Assembly: GCF_021462225.1 (NCBI RefSeq)
Contig: NC_061800.1
Location: 16,600,749-16,664,748, forward strand
DNA length: 64,000 bases
Direction: 5' to 3'
DNA from: Girardinichthys multiradiatus
Lineage: Eukaryota; Chordata; Actinopteri; Cyprinodontiformes; Goodeidae
The notes below the pieces were generated by a model that saw only the letters and a list, made by a program, of their open reading frames with translations, was not told where the DNA came from and did not search any database. Of the stretch, positions 11,706-23,189 are shown in pieces. The number at the start of each line of letters is the position of its first letter. The stretch's first letter is position 1. A program made the position numbers and the translations under genes.

Positions 11706-13603
11706 GAGGAGTAAGAGTATCTATATTTACATGTGTAAATATTTTTTTTAAAGTTGAATATTAAAATAATGAAATTAAACTTTAATTAATTACATGACAG
11801 ATAAAAAATTATTATTTCAGACCCTACCATTTGGTTGGATAACCTGCAGACCAAACACCTCATCAATGCTGCCATTGCTGTGTGTTTGTGTGTACAAAAC
11901 TTTTAGTTTTCCTTCCTTGAATAACAAAACTTATTTATTTATAAAAAATTACTTAAAAAAGAAAGATAGCTTCAGAGTTTTGGTAGAATTTAATGTTTAA
12001 TTGTTTCTCGTTCAGGATAGCTTTTAAATTCTGGGTATGTTTGTCTTTGAAATAATGTTCTAGCTTGACAGTTCTAAAACTGGCTATTGCAACTCAAAGA
12101 TCTGGAATAATTCTTAAAATCCCAACAAAAATGCCCTTAAATTCATTCAGTGAAAAGAAAATGCCTTCTGACCATCCTCACAATATTACAGTATGACATA
12201 TTATCTTTCTCAGATTGATAGAATGACATATAAAGAAGCAAAAGAAATAAAAATCTTTACTTTAACTTTGCAAAGCCTTATAGTAGGTTCCAAACCATAT
12301 AAACATGGAATCAGCCAACAGTTTCCTCTGTTCAGATCTGGACTTAAGGAATCTCTATGTTGATGTTGCTTGTTCTCCCTGTGCCTGAGTGGTTCTTCTT
12401 CAAGGATACCGTTGCCTCCTTTCACAGATCAAAATCCTGCATTTTAGTTTCACTGATATTTCTGAGCAGATTAGGAGAGTGTGAACTGTTCAGATTTCCA
12501 TACCTACAAGTCCTAGTCTGTATTTACAAACACTTTTGTAAAACAATTTTTATGCTGTTAATTATGCACTAAACTTCTTTTTTAAGGGTGGAAGGCGATT
12601 CAGTACACAAATTAAATTATTAGGAAAAACAAGAATTGGATATACACGTTTGAATTTTTTGAACATTCTGTAATTCACATACTGTGAGAACGATATATAG
12701 TTTCAAATATATACACACAAATCCTGACTAACATTTAGAATAATGTCCCACAGCAAGTTGCAAAGAAAACACAAACCTTTTTACATCATCAGCAAGCTTT
12801 ATAGCATAGATTGGACTGGATGTTTTACCACCCTTCTTATCAGAAACAAGCTCATTAAAGTTGGTTGGTTTCCTTGCTCAGAACCAGTTTTTAAGGATAT
12901 TTCATAAATGTTCAAAATTTGAGTTTGTGACTGTTCCAGTAGATTGTTATGATGTTGTCGCATTGTAAAGGTCTAAAGGTGAGGAACTCAAGAGGATTTT
13001 GGATCCTGTCAAGTCTTTGAAGTAAGTGTCATTTTTTGAGCTGCTGTTCTGAATAGTGGATGAATACTAAAATAAAAGGTGTGGAGTTCACCTGGTTGTG
13101 CTGTGTCATTACTAAGTATGTCATTTTTCAGTGACGTCAAACCCAACTTCTTTTTTTCTTTTCAGTGTAAAGGCTAAACTGAGTATCAGGGAATGAATTT
13201 TCATGAGTGCCTCCAAGTAGTAAGATAATTACTCATGAAATTAATCAGTCAATAAGTGATGGCATGAATTTCAGTTTCAACGAGCCTGCATCCAGTAGTG
13301 AGTAAACCATCTGCATTGTGTAGTGTGAGATTAAAGTGCATATGTGACATGTATACATGACCTGTGAGAGCTGTGATAACCACATGGGAGAACTGTTTGA
13401 CACACAATCTGTGGCAGACTGGTTTATGTGGTGATCAAATTTTGTATGCTGCAGTGGTAAATATGTAGAAAGGCAATGCAAAAGCATTTTTTTCCAATGC
13501 TATCATGTCTTCCAGCGCCATTGAGACAAAAGGCTGATAAGCAATACCATGACAGGGTATTATAGCTCATTTTACAGTTTTGAAAACCATGTTTTGGTTA
13601 ATA
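11706..13603. other. Unique sequence, nothing recognised
   Basis: AT-rich single-copy-type sequence with only short shadow frames. No domain, repeat terminus or RNA gene is recognised. Confidence 0.4.
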
Positions 13604-13605
13604 TA

Positions 13606-15182
13606 CACTGCTCAAAAAAATAAAGGGAACACTTAACAACACAATATAACTCCAAGTAAATCAAACTTCTGTGAAATCAAACTGTCCACTTAGGAAGCAA
13701 CACTGATTGACAATCAATTTCACATGATGTTGTGTAAATGGAATAGACAACAGGGGGAAATCTTTGGCGATTAGCAAGACACTCAATAAAGGAGTGGTTC
13801 TGCAGGTGGGGACCACAGACCACTTCTCAGTACCTATGCTTTCTGGCTGATGTTTTGGTCACTTTTGAATGTTGGTGGTGCTTTCACACTCGTGGTAGCA
13901 TGAGACGGACTCTACAACCCACACAAGTGGCTCAGGTAGTGCAGCTCATCCAGGATGGCACATCAACGCGAGCTGTGGCAAGAAGGTTTGCTGTGTCTGT
14001 CAGTGTAGTGTTCAGAGCCTGGAGGAGCTACCAGGAGACAGGCCAGTACACCAGGAGACGTGAAGGAGGCCGTAGGAGGGCAACAACCCAGCAGTAGGAC
14101 CGCTACCTCCGCCTTTGTGCAAGGAGGAACAGGAGGAGCACTGCCAGAGCCCTGCAAAATGACGTCCAGCAGGCCACAAATGTGCATGTGTCTGCACAAA
14201 CGGTTAGAAACCGACTCCATGAGGATGGTATGAGGGCCCGACGTCCACAAATGGGGGTTGTGCTCATAGCCCAACACCGTGCAGGACGCTTGGCATTTGC
14301 CAGAGAACACCAGGATTGACAAATTCACCACTGGCGCCCTGTGTTCTTCACAGATGAAAGCAGGTTCACACTGAGCACATGTGACAGACGTGACAGAGTC
14401 TGGAGACACCGTGGAGAGCGATCTACTGCCTGCAACATCCTTCAGCATGACCGGTTTGGCAGTGGGTCAGTAATGGTGTGGGGTGGCGTTTCTTTGGAGG
14501 CCCGCAGGCCCTCCATGTGCTCACCAGAGGTAGCCTGACTGCCATTAGGTACCGAGATGAGATCCTCAGACCCTTTGTGAGACCATATGCTGGTGAGGTT
14601 GGCCCTGGGTTCCTCCTAATGCAGGACAATGCTAGACCTCATGTGGCTGGAGTGTGTCAGCAGTTCCTGCAAGATGAAGACATTGAAGCTATGGACTGGC
14701 CCGCCCGTTCCCCAGACCTGAATCCGATTGAGCACATCTGGGACGTCATGTCTCGCTCTATCCACTAACGTCACGTTGCACCACAGACTGTCCAGGAGTT
14801 GGTGGATGCTTTAGTCCAGGTCTGGGAGGAGATCCCTCAGGAGACCATCCGCCGTCTCATCAGGAGCATCCCCAGGCGTTGTAGGGAGGTCATACAGGCA
14901 TGTGGAGGCCACACACAATACTGAGCCTCATTTTGACTTGTTTTAAGGACATTACATCAAAGTTGGATCAGCCTGTAGTGAGTTTTTCCACTTTAATTTT
15001 GTGTGTGACTCAAAATCCAGGCCTCCATTGGTTAATAAATTTTATTTCCATTGACTATTTTTGTGTGATTCTGTTGTCAGCACATTCAACTTTGTAAAGA
15101 ACAAAGTATTCAATGAGAATATTTCATTCATTCAGATCTAGGATGTTTTATTTGAGTGTTCCCTTTATTTTTTTGAGCAGTG
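13606..15182 (+). mobile_element. Full-length dead Tc1-like transposon
   Basis: A complete 1577-bp element. The left end CACTGCTCAAAAAAATAAAG is matched in inverted orientation by CTTTATTTTTTTGAGCAGTG at the right (15163-15182). TA flanks both sides (13604-13605, 15183-15184), the Tc1/mariner target duplication. Both termini are intact and the transposase gene lies inside. As a copy it is structurally whole, so it could in principle have been moved by an active transposase in trans. Confidence 0.95.
13855..14924 (+). pseudogene. Tc1-like transposase, DD34E, inactivated
   Basis: The transposase of the enclosing element, which would bind the inverted repeats and cut and paste DNA at TA. The N-terminal helix-turn-helix region is clear ([19 protein letters not shown], then [19 protein letters not shown]). 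ATG 13855 or, more likely, ATG 13900 would be the start. The DDE triad is visible: FFTDESRF, LLMQDNARPH and NPIEHIWD. Thirty-four residues lie between the second Asp and the Glu, so it is DD34E. It is broken by TAG (14095-14097, in a CAG-type position), a TGA near 14318, a frameshift near 14500-14520 and TAA (14766-14768). The C-terminus up to GGHTQY is still legible. Not functional. Confidence 0.92.
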
Positions 15183-15504
15183 TATATCTGAGATCATTGT
15201 CCTGATCATTACAACTACAAATTGTTGTGTCCAAGTTTTACACGTTTGAGTCAAACTGTTACTTCTGATGGAAACAAATATGATGTTTAAGAAAAACCCA
15301 AAAAAAACAACCAAGATTTCCACCTATTGTTACTAGTAAGATATTTGGAACCTCTGTGTGACAGTGCACTCTGAAGGAGTTGTTGACCAAGAAACAAGTG
15401 CCTGCTCCAAATGCAAAACCTTAAAGCTCAACAGAAATATGCAGCTGCACACATAGACTTCTATAAAAAAAATATTTTATGCTCGAAGGAAACACAGAAT
15501 GAGC

Positions 15505-15695
15505 AATTTGAGGACAATGACCTGAATAAATGTTTGGAGGAGTCTGTGGGAGGCTTTCAAATCTAAGACCACTGTCAAGCATGGTGCTGGCAGAATCATG
15601 CTGTGGGGCTGGTTCAGTGCCAGAGATACCATTAATCTGCACAAAGTGAATAAAATGATGAGAATGAACTCCCTCCAAATGTTTTGACCTTTGAA
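15505..15695 (+). pseudogene. Tc1-like transposase fragment
   Basis: The reading 15565-15627 gives KTTVKHGAGRIMLWGWFSA, the conserved glycine-rich block between the first and second catalytic Asp of Tc1 transposases. FGGVCGRLSN-like debris lies before it. It is a different subfamily from the neighbour at 13606-15182, and no termini are seen. Confidence 0.65.
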
Positions 15696-15699
15696 CAAA

Positions 15700-16448
15700 C
15701 ATTGCCACGTATATTTACTATGTATAATGTTTGTGTAAAAATGTACCATAAGTCTCAATTTGTGGAGAAAATTTCACTTTCCCCTTTAAACTAGTCAGTT
15801 ACTTTGGGCCAGATCAAACTAAAATATTCACATATTCACATCAAGCACATTAAACATATGGGTTGTTTAAATAACTGTTCATGGCCAAAGCAGATGAAAT
15901 ATCAGATGTACAACCAAACACCTTTGAAAAGGTGCTTATTTCTTGAAGAGAATATCCTATCAAAGTTTTCTACAAATAGTAATTGACAATTTAGTCACTA
16001 TTTATCAATTACTCAAATGGTTTTACCGACTAAGCTCTGAAAAGTCACTTTCTCATTGGTTATAATTCAATACTCATCCCCTAACAGTAATATCAAAGTA
16101 TAGATTTACCATAGACCAAACGTAGGAAGCAGAGCAGAGGTTTCCATTGTTTTGATGGTTGACACCACACTTAAAGCTGACATGTTTCATCATCACCAAC
16201 CAAGTTGGTACTCTAAGCATCAGGAGAACCCATATCAACTACTGTGACTTGCTCCTTAAGCCTTGCACAGGTCATGACAATCAAAACAGTCTTTACAGGG
16301 GTCAGCGCACGCCACTCGGCTCAGCGTTGCCTCTGCTTAACCTTGAGGGCTGTGTGCTTCCTCTGCATCCCTTCTGGTAGGCTTTCATATTCCTGCATAG
16401 TCTTGTGCACTGTCCAAGCTGCCTGTTTCCTCGACGAGGGCCTCTAAC
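15700..16448. other. Unique sequence, nothing recognised
   Basis: No repeat or coding signature is recognised. Confidence 0.35.
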
Positions 16449-16665
16449 GCTCCTCCTGCAGCTCTACAAGCGGCTGTGCTCGCATATGTCCCGCAGTGGG
16501 CCGACATGCCAACCAGCAAGTGATAATTATTCATTAGTATTCATTAGTGTGAGGTGCTGGCCGGCAAAGGGCTCATGTTGAATCAGTGTTCTGACGAGGC
16601 CTCGGCCCGGCGCAGGTCAGTGAGGAGCCAGTAATTAGGCCCACCAGTCAGGAGGCATTTTCCTA
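16449..16665. promoter_or_regulatory. Candidate conserved non-coding island
   Basis: A GC-richer, non-repetitive block with ATTCATTAGTATTCATTAGT (16528-16547) and CAGTAATTAGGCCC (16629-16642) motifs set between CG-containing stretches. It has no frame and resembles a developmental enhancer in texture only. Confidence 0.25.
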
Positions 16666-16687
16666 CACACAACACGTGAGCTTTGAT

Positions 16688-16723
16688 AGAGGGGGAGAGT
16701 GAGAGAAAGAGAGAGAGAGAGAC
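16688..16723. repeat. GA-rich simple repeat
   Basis: An imperfect (GA)n tract. Confidence 0.8.
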
Positions 16724-17028
16724 GGTGAAACCACCGGGAGAAAGGCTGCAGGAGCAGAGAGATATAGCAGGAGGCTTGAGGGAGAAAGCAGATTTCCAGA
16801 AGAAAGCAAACCTTAACCTCTTTGCTTTGCTGCTGAGGTTGTAACCTTTCTCCGTCAGTCACTCCATCAGTGGTAAAAAGGTGAAATAACCTTGGTATTG
16901 GTTTTGGTATTCTTGTGTATCTTTCTTGCTTTTCTTAAAGTTTGTTTTTCTTTTTATCACCTTTTCTCAAGTCTCTTCCCATCCTGCAAGACAGCTACTT
17001 ATTTATTGTCTGTGTAATTGCTACAGTA

Positions 17029-17295
17029 CAATTCAAAGGCATTCATGCCACTTGAACTTTTAATTATTAATTATAATAAAATGAAAAACTTCAGTGTGTG
17101 TTATTTTCTGTAATAAATCAATACACAGTAGGGCATAAGTGTGAAGTAGAAGGAAAATTATGCATGACATGTAAATTTCATATATTTCATTTTGTGTTGG
17201 TCTATCAGATAAAACGCTGTAAAAGTTCATTAAAGTTTGTAGTTGAAACTTGACTAAATGTGAAGTTCAATAAATACGTTTCCCAGTTTCTGAAT
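17029..17295. mobile_element. Degenerate Tc1-derived foldback MITE
   Basis: The left arm (TTCAAAGGCATTCATGCC, then CTTGAACTTTT) and the right arm (17195-17290, TTGGTCTATCAGATAAAACG ... GTGAAGTTCAATAAATACG) are decayed forms of the same fish Tc1 terminus in opposite orientation. The middle has GTGTGAAGTAGAAGGAAAAT, also part of that terminus. TA precedes the left end (17027-17028). No transposase is present, so it is a non-autonomous copy. Confidence 0.6.
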
Positions 17296-17299
17296 GTAT

Positions 17300-18210
17300 T
17301 TTCATCTGCTGCATTTTGCTTATTTACAGTTTTTTGCATGTCACATGGTCCATAAACAGCAGCACTTATGACTTACAGACATAACTGTGTAAAGTTAACA
17401 TGACAAACTGCTCGCCTCCAAGGAATGCTTTTGGTATTATAAATGCGACTAAGGCCTAACTGAATTAATCTAATCAAAAGATAATTACACTGGCTGGAAC
17501 AAAGCTGGACTGATTCATCAAACTGTTTCTTTTACCCCTGAGCAATTAAAGCATTACAGTATTAAAGAGATTACAAACCTGAGTTAAAGGCGTCCACAGC
17601 TTTCAAAGCTGACCGTGCCAAAGCTGTCAGTATGTATCTGACAAGCTCAGACACTGACTGACAGCATTTGAGAAAACAACGGGTCAAGTGAGGAGCTACA
17701 GTTAGAAAGGTGCCAAGATGGTGCGAGGCCTCTACATTCAAATCCCTGTGGGGGTGAAAGCATAACCTGTCAACAAATAATGTGATGTCAGTTTAACCTT
17801 GAATTGAACAAACAAACAAAAAAAATGCTGACAACCGCTACTTTCTATTCTGTTGCGTTCTTCTTTCACTCATGTGGATACAACATGGGAAGAGGAAGTG
17901 GGCGTGCACACATATAACCACGCTGTATCCTGACATGATTCCAGATTAGACAAATTCCTGCGACTTAAAGCCAATGGTATGACATCCTCCTTTTGGTAAA
18001 CACCCCTTCCTCTTTCCCCTTCATCCTCCTCTTTTTCCCCTTGGGTTCAAGCGTGCACATATTCCCCTCCTTCAGATTTATGGCTCTGGCATATAGGTGC
18101 ACTTGACAGCTATCAGATTGGCACTGAAGAGGAGGAAGATCCCAAAGTGAGACGGGGTTAGCTGGGTAAATCTATCAGGGCTGTGTCCAGGAGGAGGATG
18201 AGGATAAAGA
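17300..18210. other. Unique sequence, no gene seen
   Basis: No coding, RNA or repeat signature is recognised. A TAATCTAATCAAAAGATAATTACACTGGC stretch lies near 17466-17494. Confidence 0.35.
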
Positions 18211-18213
18211 AGA

Positions 18214-18254
18214 GGGTGTGTGTGTGTGTGTAAGTGTGTGAGTGTGTGAGTGAG
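18214..18254. repeat. (GT)n microsatellite
   Basis: (GT)8 followed by imperfect GTGTGA units. Confidence 0.95.
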
Positions 18255-18939
18255 GGGGAGAAGAAGCCAAGGGAGAACCGAAAAAGAGGGGAGAGGATAG
18301 TAAGGGAGGGAGAGGCTTGGTGGGGCCCCGCTGAGCACATAAGCTTCCATGCTGAGCACAGCTCTGGCTGGCTGACAGTTGTGCTCAGCCTTCACTGTAA
18401 TAATGAATAAAAGGAAACTCCCTGCAGATTACACATCTTCCGTGTTTTGACATTGACCTTAATACATAATTTAACCACAAAGCCTGAAGAGTGTGTAACG
18501 AGATAAGAGAGGACCAGAGGATAGAAAAAAAGACAGATGCTGGGGCTAAAACATACAGGCCAAAACAACAAAAACACCTCTACGGTTATGGCTTTCATAT
18601 AATCCAACTTGCAAGGACTAGTGGAGTATTTACTGAATAGGAGGAAAACTGAGAAAATATCCCTGTGCCAGAAAATAACTAAATGGATGGCTGCAGAAGA
18701 GGAAAAGTATGTTTGTGTGTTTGAAAAATGCTGTGATTTTCTAGCTTATCGAATTCCCAGTGGGAGGAGTAGGTGGTGCTGTTAAACCTCAATAGAATAG
18801 TAATGTGCCATCCGGCATTGATGTGTGTGTGAATGCTAGTCAGCCCCTGTTTGTATGCCTTCCTTACAGTGTGTGCAGCTCTGCACTGACTGAGTGTGAT
18901 ATCTAAAAGGGGTGTTTGTCACTGTCAGTGTCACTTCAT

Positions 18940-18962
18940 GGTGTGTGTGTGTGTGTGTGTGT
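18940..18962. repeat. (GT)n microsatellite
   Basis: An uninterrupted GT tract of about 11 units. Confidence 0.95.
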
Positions 18963-19207
18963 CTTTTTTTCATGGCGTGTGTGCATTGTGATGTCTTGAG
19001 TGACTGTTTACAGCAGTGTTTGCTGAGCCAGCACTCTCCTCCATGGCTCATGTCACTCCAGCTGGGTTCACCATGTCATACAAACCTTCAAGAAGTGATA
19101 TTTAGTCAAATTCCCCAAGGAGTAAAGTACCAGACTCAGACATGGTTCTAGGTGAATATCTAAAATACCAGCTTAAAAAACACTGTAAATGATTGTTTAA
19201 AAAACAT

Positions 19208-19244
19208 GTTCGTTCGTTCGTTTGTTCATTCGTTCGTTCGTTCA
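19208..19244 (-). repeat. RTE tetranucleotide tail
   Basis: CGTT-type repeats on the plus strand (GAAC/GAAT on the element strand), abutting the RTE terminal motif. Slippage variants are included. Confidence 0.9.
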
Positions 19245-19255
19245 TCGTCTTCCGC

Positions 19256-20303
19256 TTATCCAGGACCGGGTAGCGGGGGCAGCAGACTCAGCAGAGACGC
19301 CCAGACGTCCCTCTCTCCAGACACCTCCTCCAGTTCCTCCAGGGGGAGCCCAAGGCGTTCCCAGGCCAGCCGAGAGACATAGTCCCTCCAGCGTGTCCTG
19401 GGCCGTCCCCTGGGCCTCCTCCCGGTGGGACGTGCCTGGAACACCTCCCGAGGAAGGCGTCCAGGAGGCATCCGGTATAGATGCCCGAGCCACCTCAACT
19501 GGCTCCTCTCGATGTGGAGGAGCAGCGGCTCTACTCCGAGCCCCTCCCGGATGGCCGAGCTCCTCACCCTATCTCTAGGGGAGTGCCCGGCCACCCTACG
19601 GAGGAAGCTCATTTCAGCCGCTTGTATCCGTGATCTCGTTCTTTCGGTCATGACCCAAAGCTCATGGCCATAGGTGAGGGTAGGAACGTAGACCGACCAG
19701 TAAATTGAGAGCTTTGCTTTTTGGCTCAGCTCTCTCTTCACCACAATGGACCGGCACAGCGCCCCCATTACTGTGGCAGCCGCACCGATCCGTCTGTCGA
19801 TCTCCCGCTCCCTTCTTCCCTCACTCGTGAACAAGACCCCGAGATACTTAAACTCCTCCACTTGAGGCGGGAACTCCCCTCCAACCTGAAGAGGACAAGC
19901 CACCCTTTTCCGGTCGAGTACCATGGCCTCGGACTTGGAGGAGCTGATCCTCATCCCAGCCGCTTCACACTCAGCTGCGAACCGCCACAGCGCATGCTGT
20001 AGGTCTTGGCTAGAGGGGGCCAGCAGGACCACGTCATCCACAAAAAGAAGAGACAAAATCCACTGGTCCCCAAACCAGACCCCCTCCGGCCCTTGGCTGC
20101 GTCTAGAAATCCTGTCCATAAAAGTTATGAACAGGACCGGTGACAAAGGGCAGCCCTGCCAGAGTCCAACATGCACTGGGAACAGGTCCGACTTAGTGCC
20201 GGCAATGCGGACAAAACTCCTGCTCCGCTCGTACAGGGACCGGATGGCCTCTAATAAAGGGCCCCCGATTCCATACTCCTGGAGCACCCCCCACAGATCT
20301 TAA
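19256..20303 (-). CDS. RTE LINE reverse transcriptase, open C-terminal part
   Basis: An uninterrupted frame of at least 343 codons encoding the RT palm, thumb and C-terminal domain of an RTE-type LINE. In order: LLEAIRSLYERSRSFVRI, GCPLSPVLFITFMDR, SLLFVDDVVLLAPSSQ (motif C; the catalytic Asp pair is kept, with Val at the position usually Ala in this group), GMRISSSKSEAMVLDRK, VEEFKYLGVLFTSEGR, TLTYGHELWVMTERTR, then the Arg-rich RRPRGRPRTRWRDYV. The stop is the TAA inside the terminal ATAAGCGG motif, so there is almost no 3' UTR. The endonuclease and RT fingers are missing because of 5' truncation. The first Met (at 20287 on the minus strand) is internal, not a true start. This is the best preserved LINE frame here. 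Confidence 0.9.
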
Positions 20304-20324
20304 TTCGGTACAATGTGATTTTCC

Positions 20325-20655
20325 CTAATTCTGTGCCATGCAAATGTATTCATATCTCCTGAGCTTTGTGGCACATTACAACCATAAGCCTCAATTTCTT
20401 TTATTTTGATTTTATGGGACAGCGCATCACAAAGTAGCGCATACGTGTGAAGTGGAAGGAAAAGGATACATGGTTTTTATTGACTCATATTGACTCAGGC
20501 CCTGCTGAGTCAATATGTAGATAAATGCATGCCACACTTTTCAAATTCATTTTATTTGTTAAAAAAATGCAAAGCAAGTATAATTTTCTTTTTACTGCAC
20601 AATCATGTATTACTTTCTATTGGTCTATCACATAAAATCCCAGCAATTTTTTTTC
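20325..20655. mobile_element. Tc1-derived foldback MITE
   Basis: The left half holds GCAAATGTATTCATATCTCC, ACATTACAACCATAAGCC and AAGTGGAAGGAAAAGGATAC. The right half (20590-20655) contains CACAATCATGTATTACTTTC and TTGGTCTATCACATAAAATC, which is the same fish Tc1 terminus inverted. No transposase lies between. Its left edge is cut close to the RTE 5' end at 20303. Confidence 0.6.
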
Positions 20656-20769
20656 CCCCAAATGTGAAATATTCAGCATATAATTACTGCATAAACAATC
20701 TTTGCTACCTAATTTAGGAGATGATTAAATTACCCATGCTCTGAAACACAGATGCAGATATTAAATATG

Positions 20770-21060
20770 AATTAGAGAGGCCGTATATGCCTTCCTCCTC
20801 TCTTCGCTCTCCCTCATCCTCTTTAACTTCTTTCAAACCCTTTTGTCCTCAGGCTCCACAAAGACAGACTGTTCTGTAATTGAAGCGCCATGTCAGAGTC
20901 GCCTTCCTGTCCACATGTAGCTCTCTGATTTGCCCCGCTTCTCATTAGTGTCGTAATTACCTCAGGTTGAAAAACGAGGGGCTTGAGCGAGTTTCTTGTC
21001 TGAGTGCTAAGGTGAAAGTGCTGGCCTGTGGCGCTCTCAGTTGGAGGAGGTTGAGGCTGA
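20770..21060. promoter_or_regulatory. Candidate conserved non-coding island
   Basis: Non-repetitive sequence with TGTAATTGAAGCGCCATGTC (20875-20894) and CTCATTAGTGTCGTAATTAC (20941-20960). It has no coding potential. The enhancer suggestion rests on texture alone. Confidence 0.25.
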
Positions 21061-23185
21061 CCTCCAAACCAGCAGGGGGCAGTGAAGAAGTTCTGAACCA
21101 GGCCTGCGTGCTGTCTACAGCTGCGCTCATAGGCTTTATTTAACGGCTACATGCTGCTTTCTGTGGTAACAAGCAGTGGTAAAGGGAAACTAATTGGTTA
21201 ATAAATTAAACATGAAAATCTCCCGGCTGGAGTAAGAGTATCTTCTCTGACTGGCCTCTTTTCTTCAAATTTTCTGTGTCTTTCATTATTCCCCTACTTT
21301 ATAAAAGTGCTTCCTTTCTTTAATTTTAGTTCCATAAGATGCACACACCTGTCAATGTGTCTCCAGGCCTTGGCCTAAGCCTGCATCTTCTAAACTCAAA
21401 GAGCTCTTGAGGGGATTTACTTGGCAGCTTAACCATTCTGAACAGGCTCCAGAGCTGTCCAGCTGGGTTGCACATCTAGTAAATTGTTGTAAGTGTATCT
21501 GAGCGTGTGGAGTAGTGCCATCATGGCTCAGTTACCACCACACAGCCGCAGCTATGACTGTGATAGCACTAGCACTTTGGTGCTTTGCCATCAGGCTATC
21601 CTCCAAGGACAGTGTCAAGACAGAGCAAGTCTCGATCTGGATGCCTGAGAGTGTGCTGGATGATGCAGGGCGGTGCTTTACTTCTGCAGCAGTAATCTAA
21701 TGAGCCTGTAAACACACTCATTTGACATCATTAATTGGAGGGAGATCAGAGACCCAAAGGGGTATGTGTGTATATGTGTGTGTGGGGTAGCAGTTGGAGG
21801 GTTCTCCCATGATCAAAGATTTAGAGTGTGAAATCCCTGATAATGCGACAGAAAGACACATTAGAGGCTGTTTTCTGCCAAGCTGAGAGTGTTCGGTCAG
21901 TGCCAGCAGCAGACCTTTATTTCAGCTATCAAAAACCAGACAAAAAGGCTGGCCTCTGTTTAGTCTTTTTTGGTAACAATAAGTGCACACATCACAGTTG
22001 AAGTATGGGGAGTTTCACTCGGACCAGTTTATCGATTCCTGAAATATTGCTTCAGCGGTAAACATATTAAACTGTATTTTGACACATGGCAGCAAAGCTT
22101 CAGTTGGCACTTTTTAACAAAGTTTATGTCCTCCATATTACCGTCTCAGAGTGTTATTCATTAGCTCTAATTGTGCTGCCGTACTGTTTCAATCACGTTT
22201 GTCAGCTGCATGTAAGCTGGAGAAAACAGAGGTATAGCGCTCCAGTTGCTTGCTCCTTTGCTGTGAGTGTAACCCAGTCCAGTCCTTAATGATCTGTCTA
22301 CCTCCCGCACAATGGCTCGCACCGCTGTTCGCTTTCATTTATCAGTGTGCCAGTCTCTGAACTCCCCTCATCAGCTCTTTGTTCGTGGCTGTTTCATGTT
22401 TTTTTTTTCGAAAGGGGGGAGTTGAACGGTGCATCTCTATACGGGATACTTTTGAGTGAGTAGTTTAGAGAGACAGGAAGAGCAAGAATTTTCTCCACTG
22501 CAATGCATTATGAAGATTTCACTTTCCATCTTTGACTCTGCACTGACAGTTATCCTTCAGCCCTCCTTTAAAGTCCCACTTTCAATCCCTAATGGCTGTC
22601 ATGTCGCTGCGCTCTCTGGACTCTTACTGAAAGTGTCATTGGCATAATGGTCGGCAGCCGTTGGCCTCTTTTGATCATCCATGCTGTGTGCAAGAGCAAC
22701 CGGGGCTGAAACAGTGAGGTGCATGAGGCATGGATGTGTGTAAGTGTGTATGTGTGTGCACTGCTTGCGCCTTTGCTTGGCTGCCACTCCCAGGCAGAGC
22801 TCCACGACCGGAAATCTAAAATTCACTTTCAAATAGTTTTTCTCCTGTTCTTGGAGCCTAATAGCCAAGCAGTCACACGTGTCTGTAAATGAATGTGTGT
22901 GTGTGTGTACTCATTAAAGCAATGGGGCAGGTTTCTACTGTATCAGCACCTCAGGTTCAGCCCAGTTTGGCTCTCCCTCAATGGTTGTTAACGCTCCAAC
23001 AAAGAGACAAAGAGCTGAAAGGGAGTCAGAAAAACCAAGAGTGAGAGTAAAATCTGTTCTGTTTGTGTATGGCGGAGAAACACGTGGATGGGCAGACGCC
23101 TTGGACCAAACTAAGCTTGAGTTCAAATACGTCAGCCTACCTTCACACGTTTGAAGTATGTCCAAAATCTAATTTACCAAGAAAG
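21061..23185. other. Unique sequence, no gene seen
   Basis: Mixed-composition single-copy-type sequence with short GT runs (21763-21783, 22733-22758, 22894-22909). Open frames are short and lack domains. Confidence 0.4.
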
Positions 23186-23189
23186 CTGC

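Larger units (their letters stand above)
19208..20303 (-). mobile_element. RTE-type (Rex3-like) LINE, 5'-truncated
   Basis: On the minus strand the element ends GGATAAGCGGAAGACGATGA followed by a tetranucleotide tail, (GAAC)n with variants, at 19208-19244. This is the hallmark of RTE LINEs: a very short 3' UTR and a microsatellite tail. The 5' end is truncated inside the RT at about 20303. It sits next to Tc1-terminus-like sequence (20325-20655). I could not find a convincing target duplication. Confidence 0.92.

Noticed and set aside
19222..20303. Plus-strand frames of 82-126 codons
   Set aside because: Antisense shadows of the RTE reverse transcriptase.
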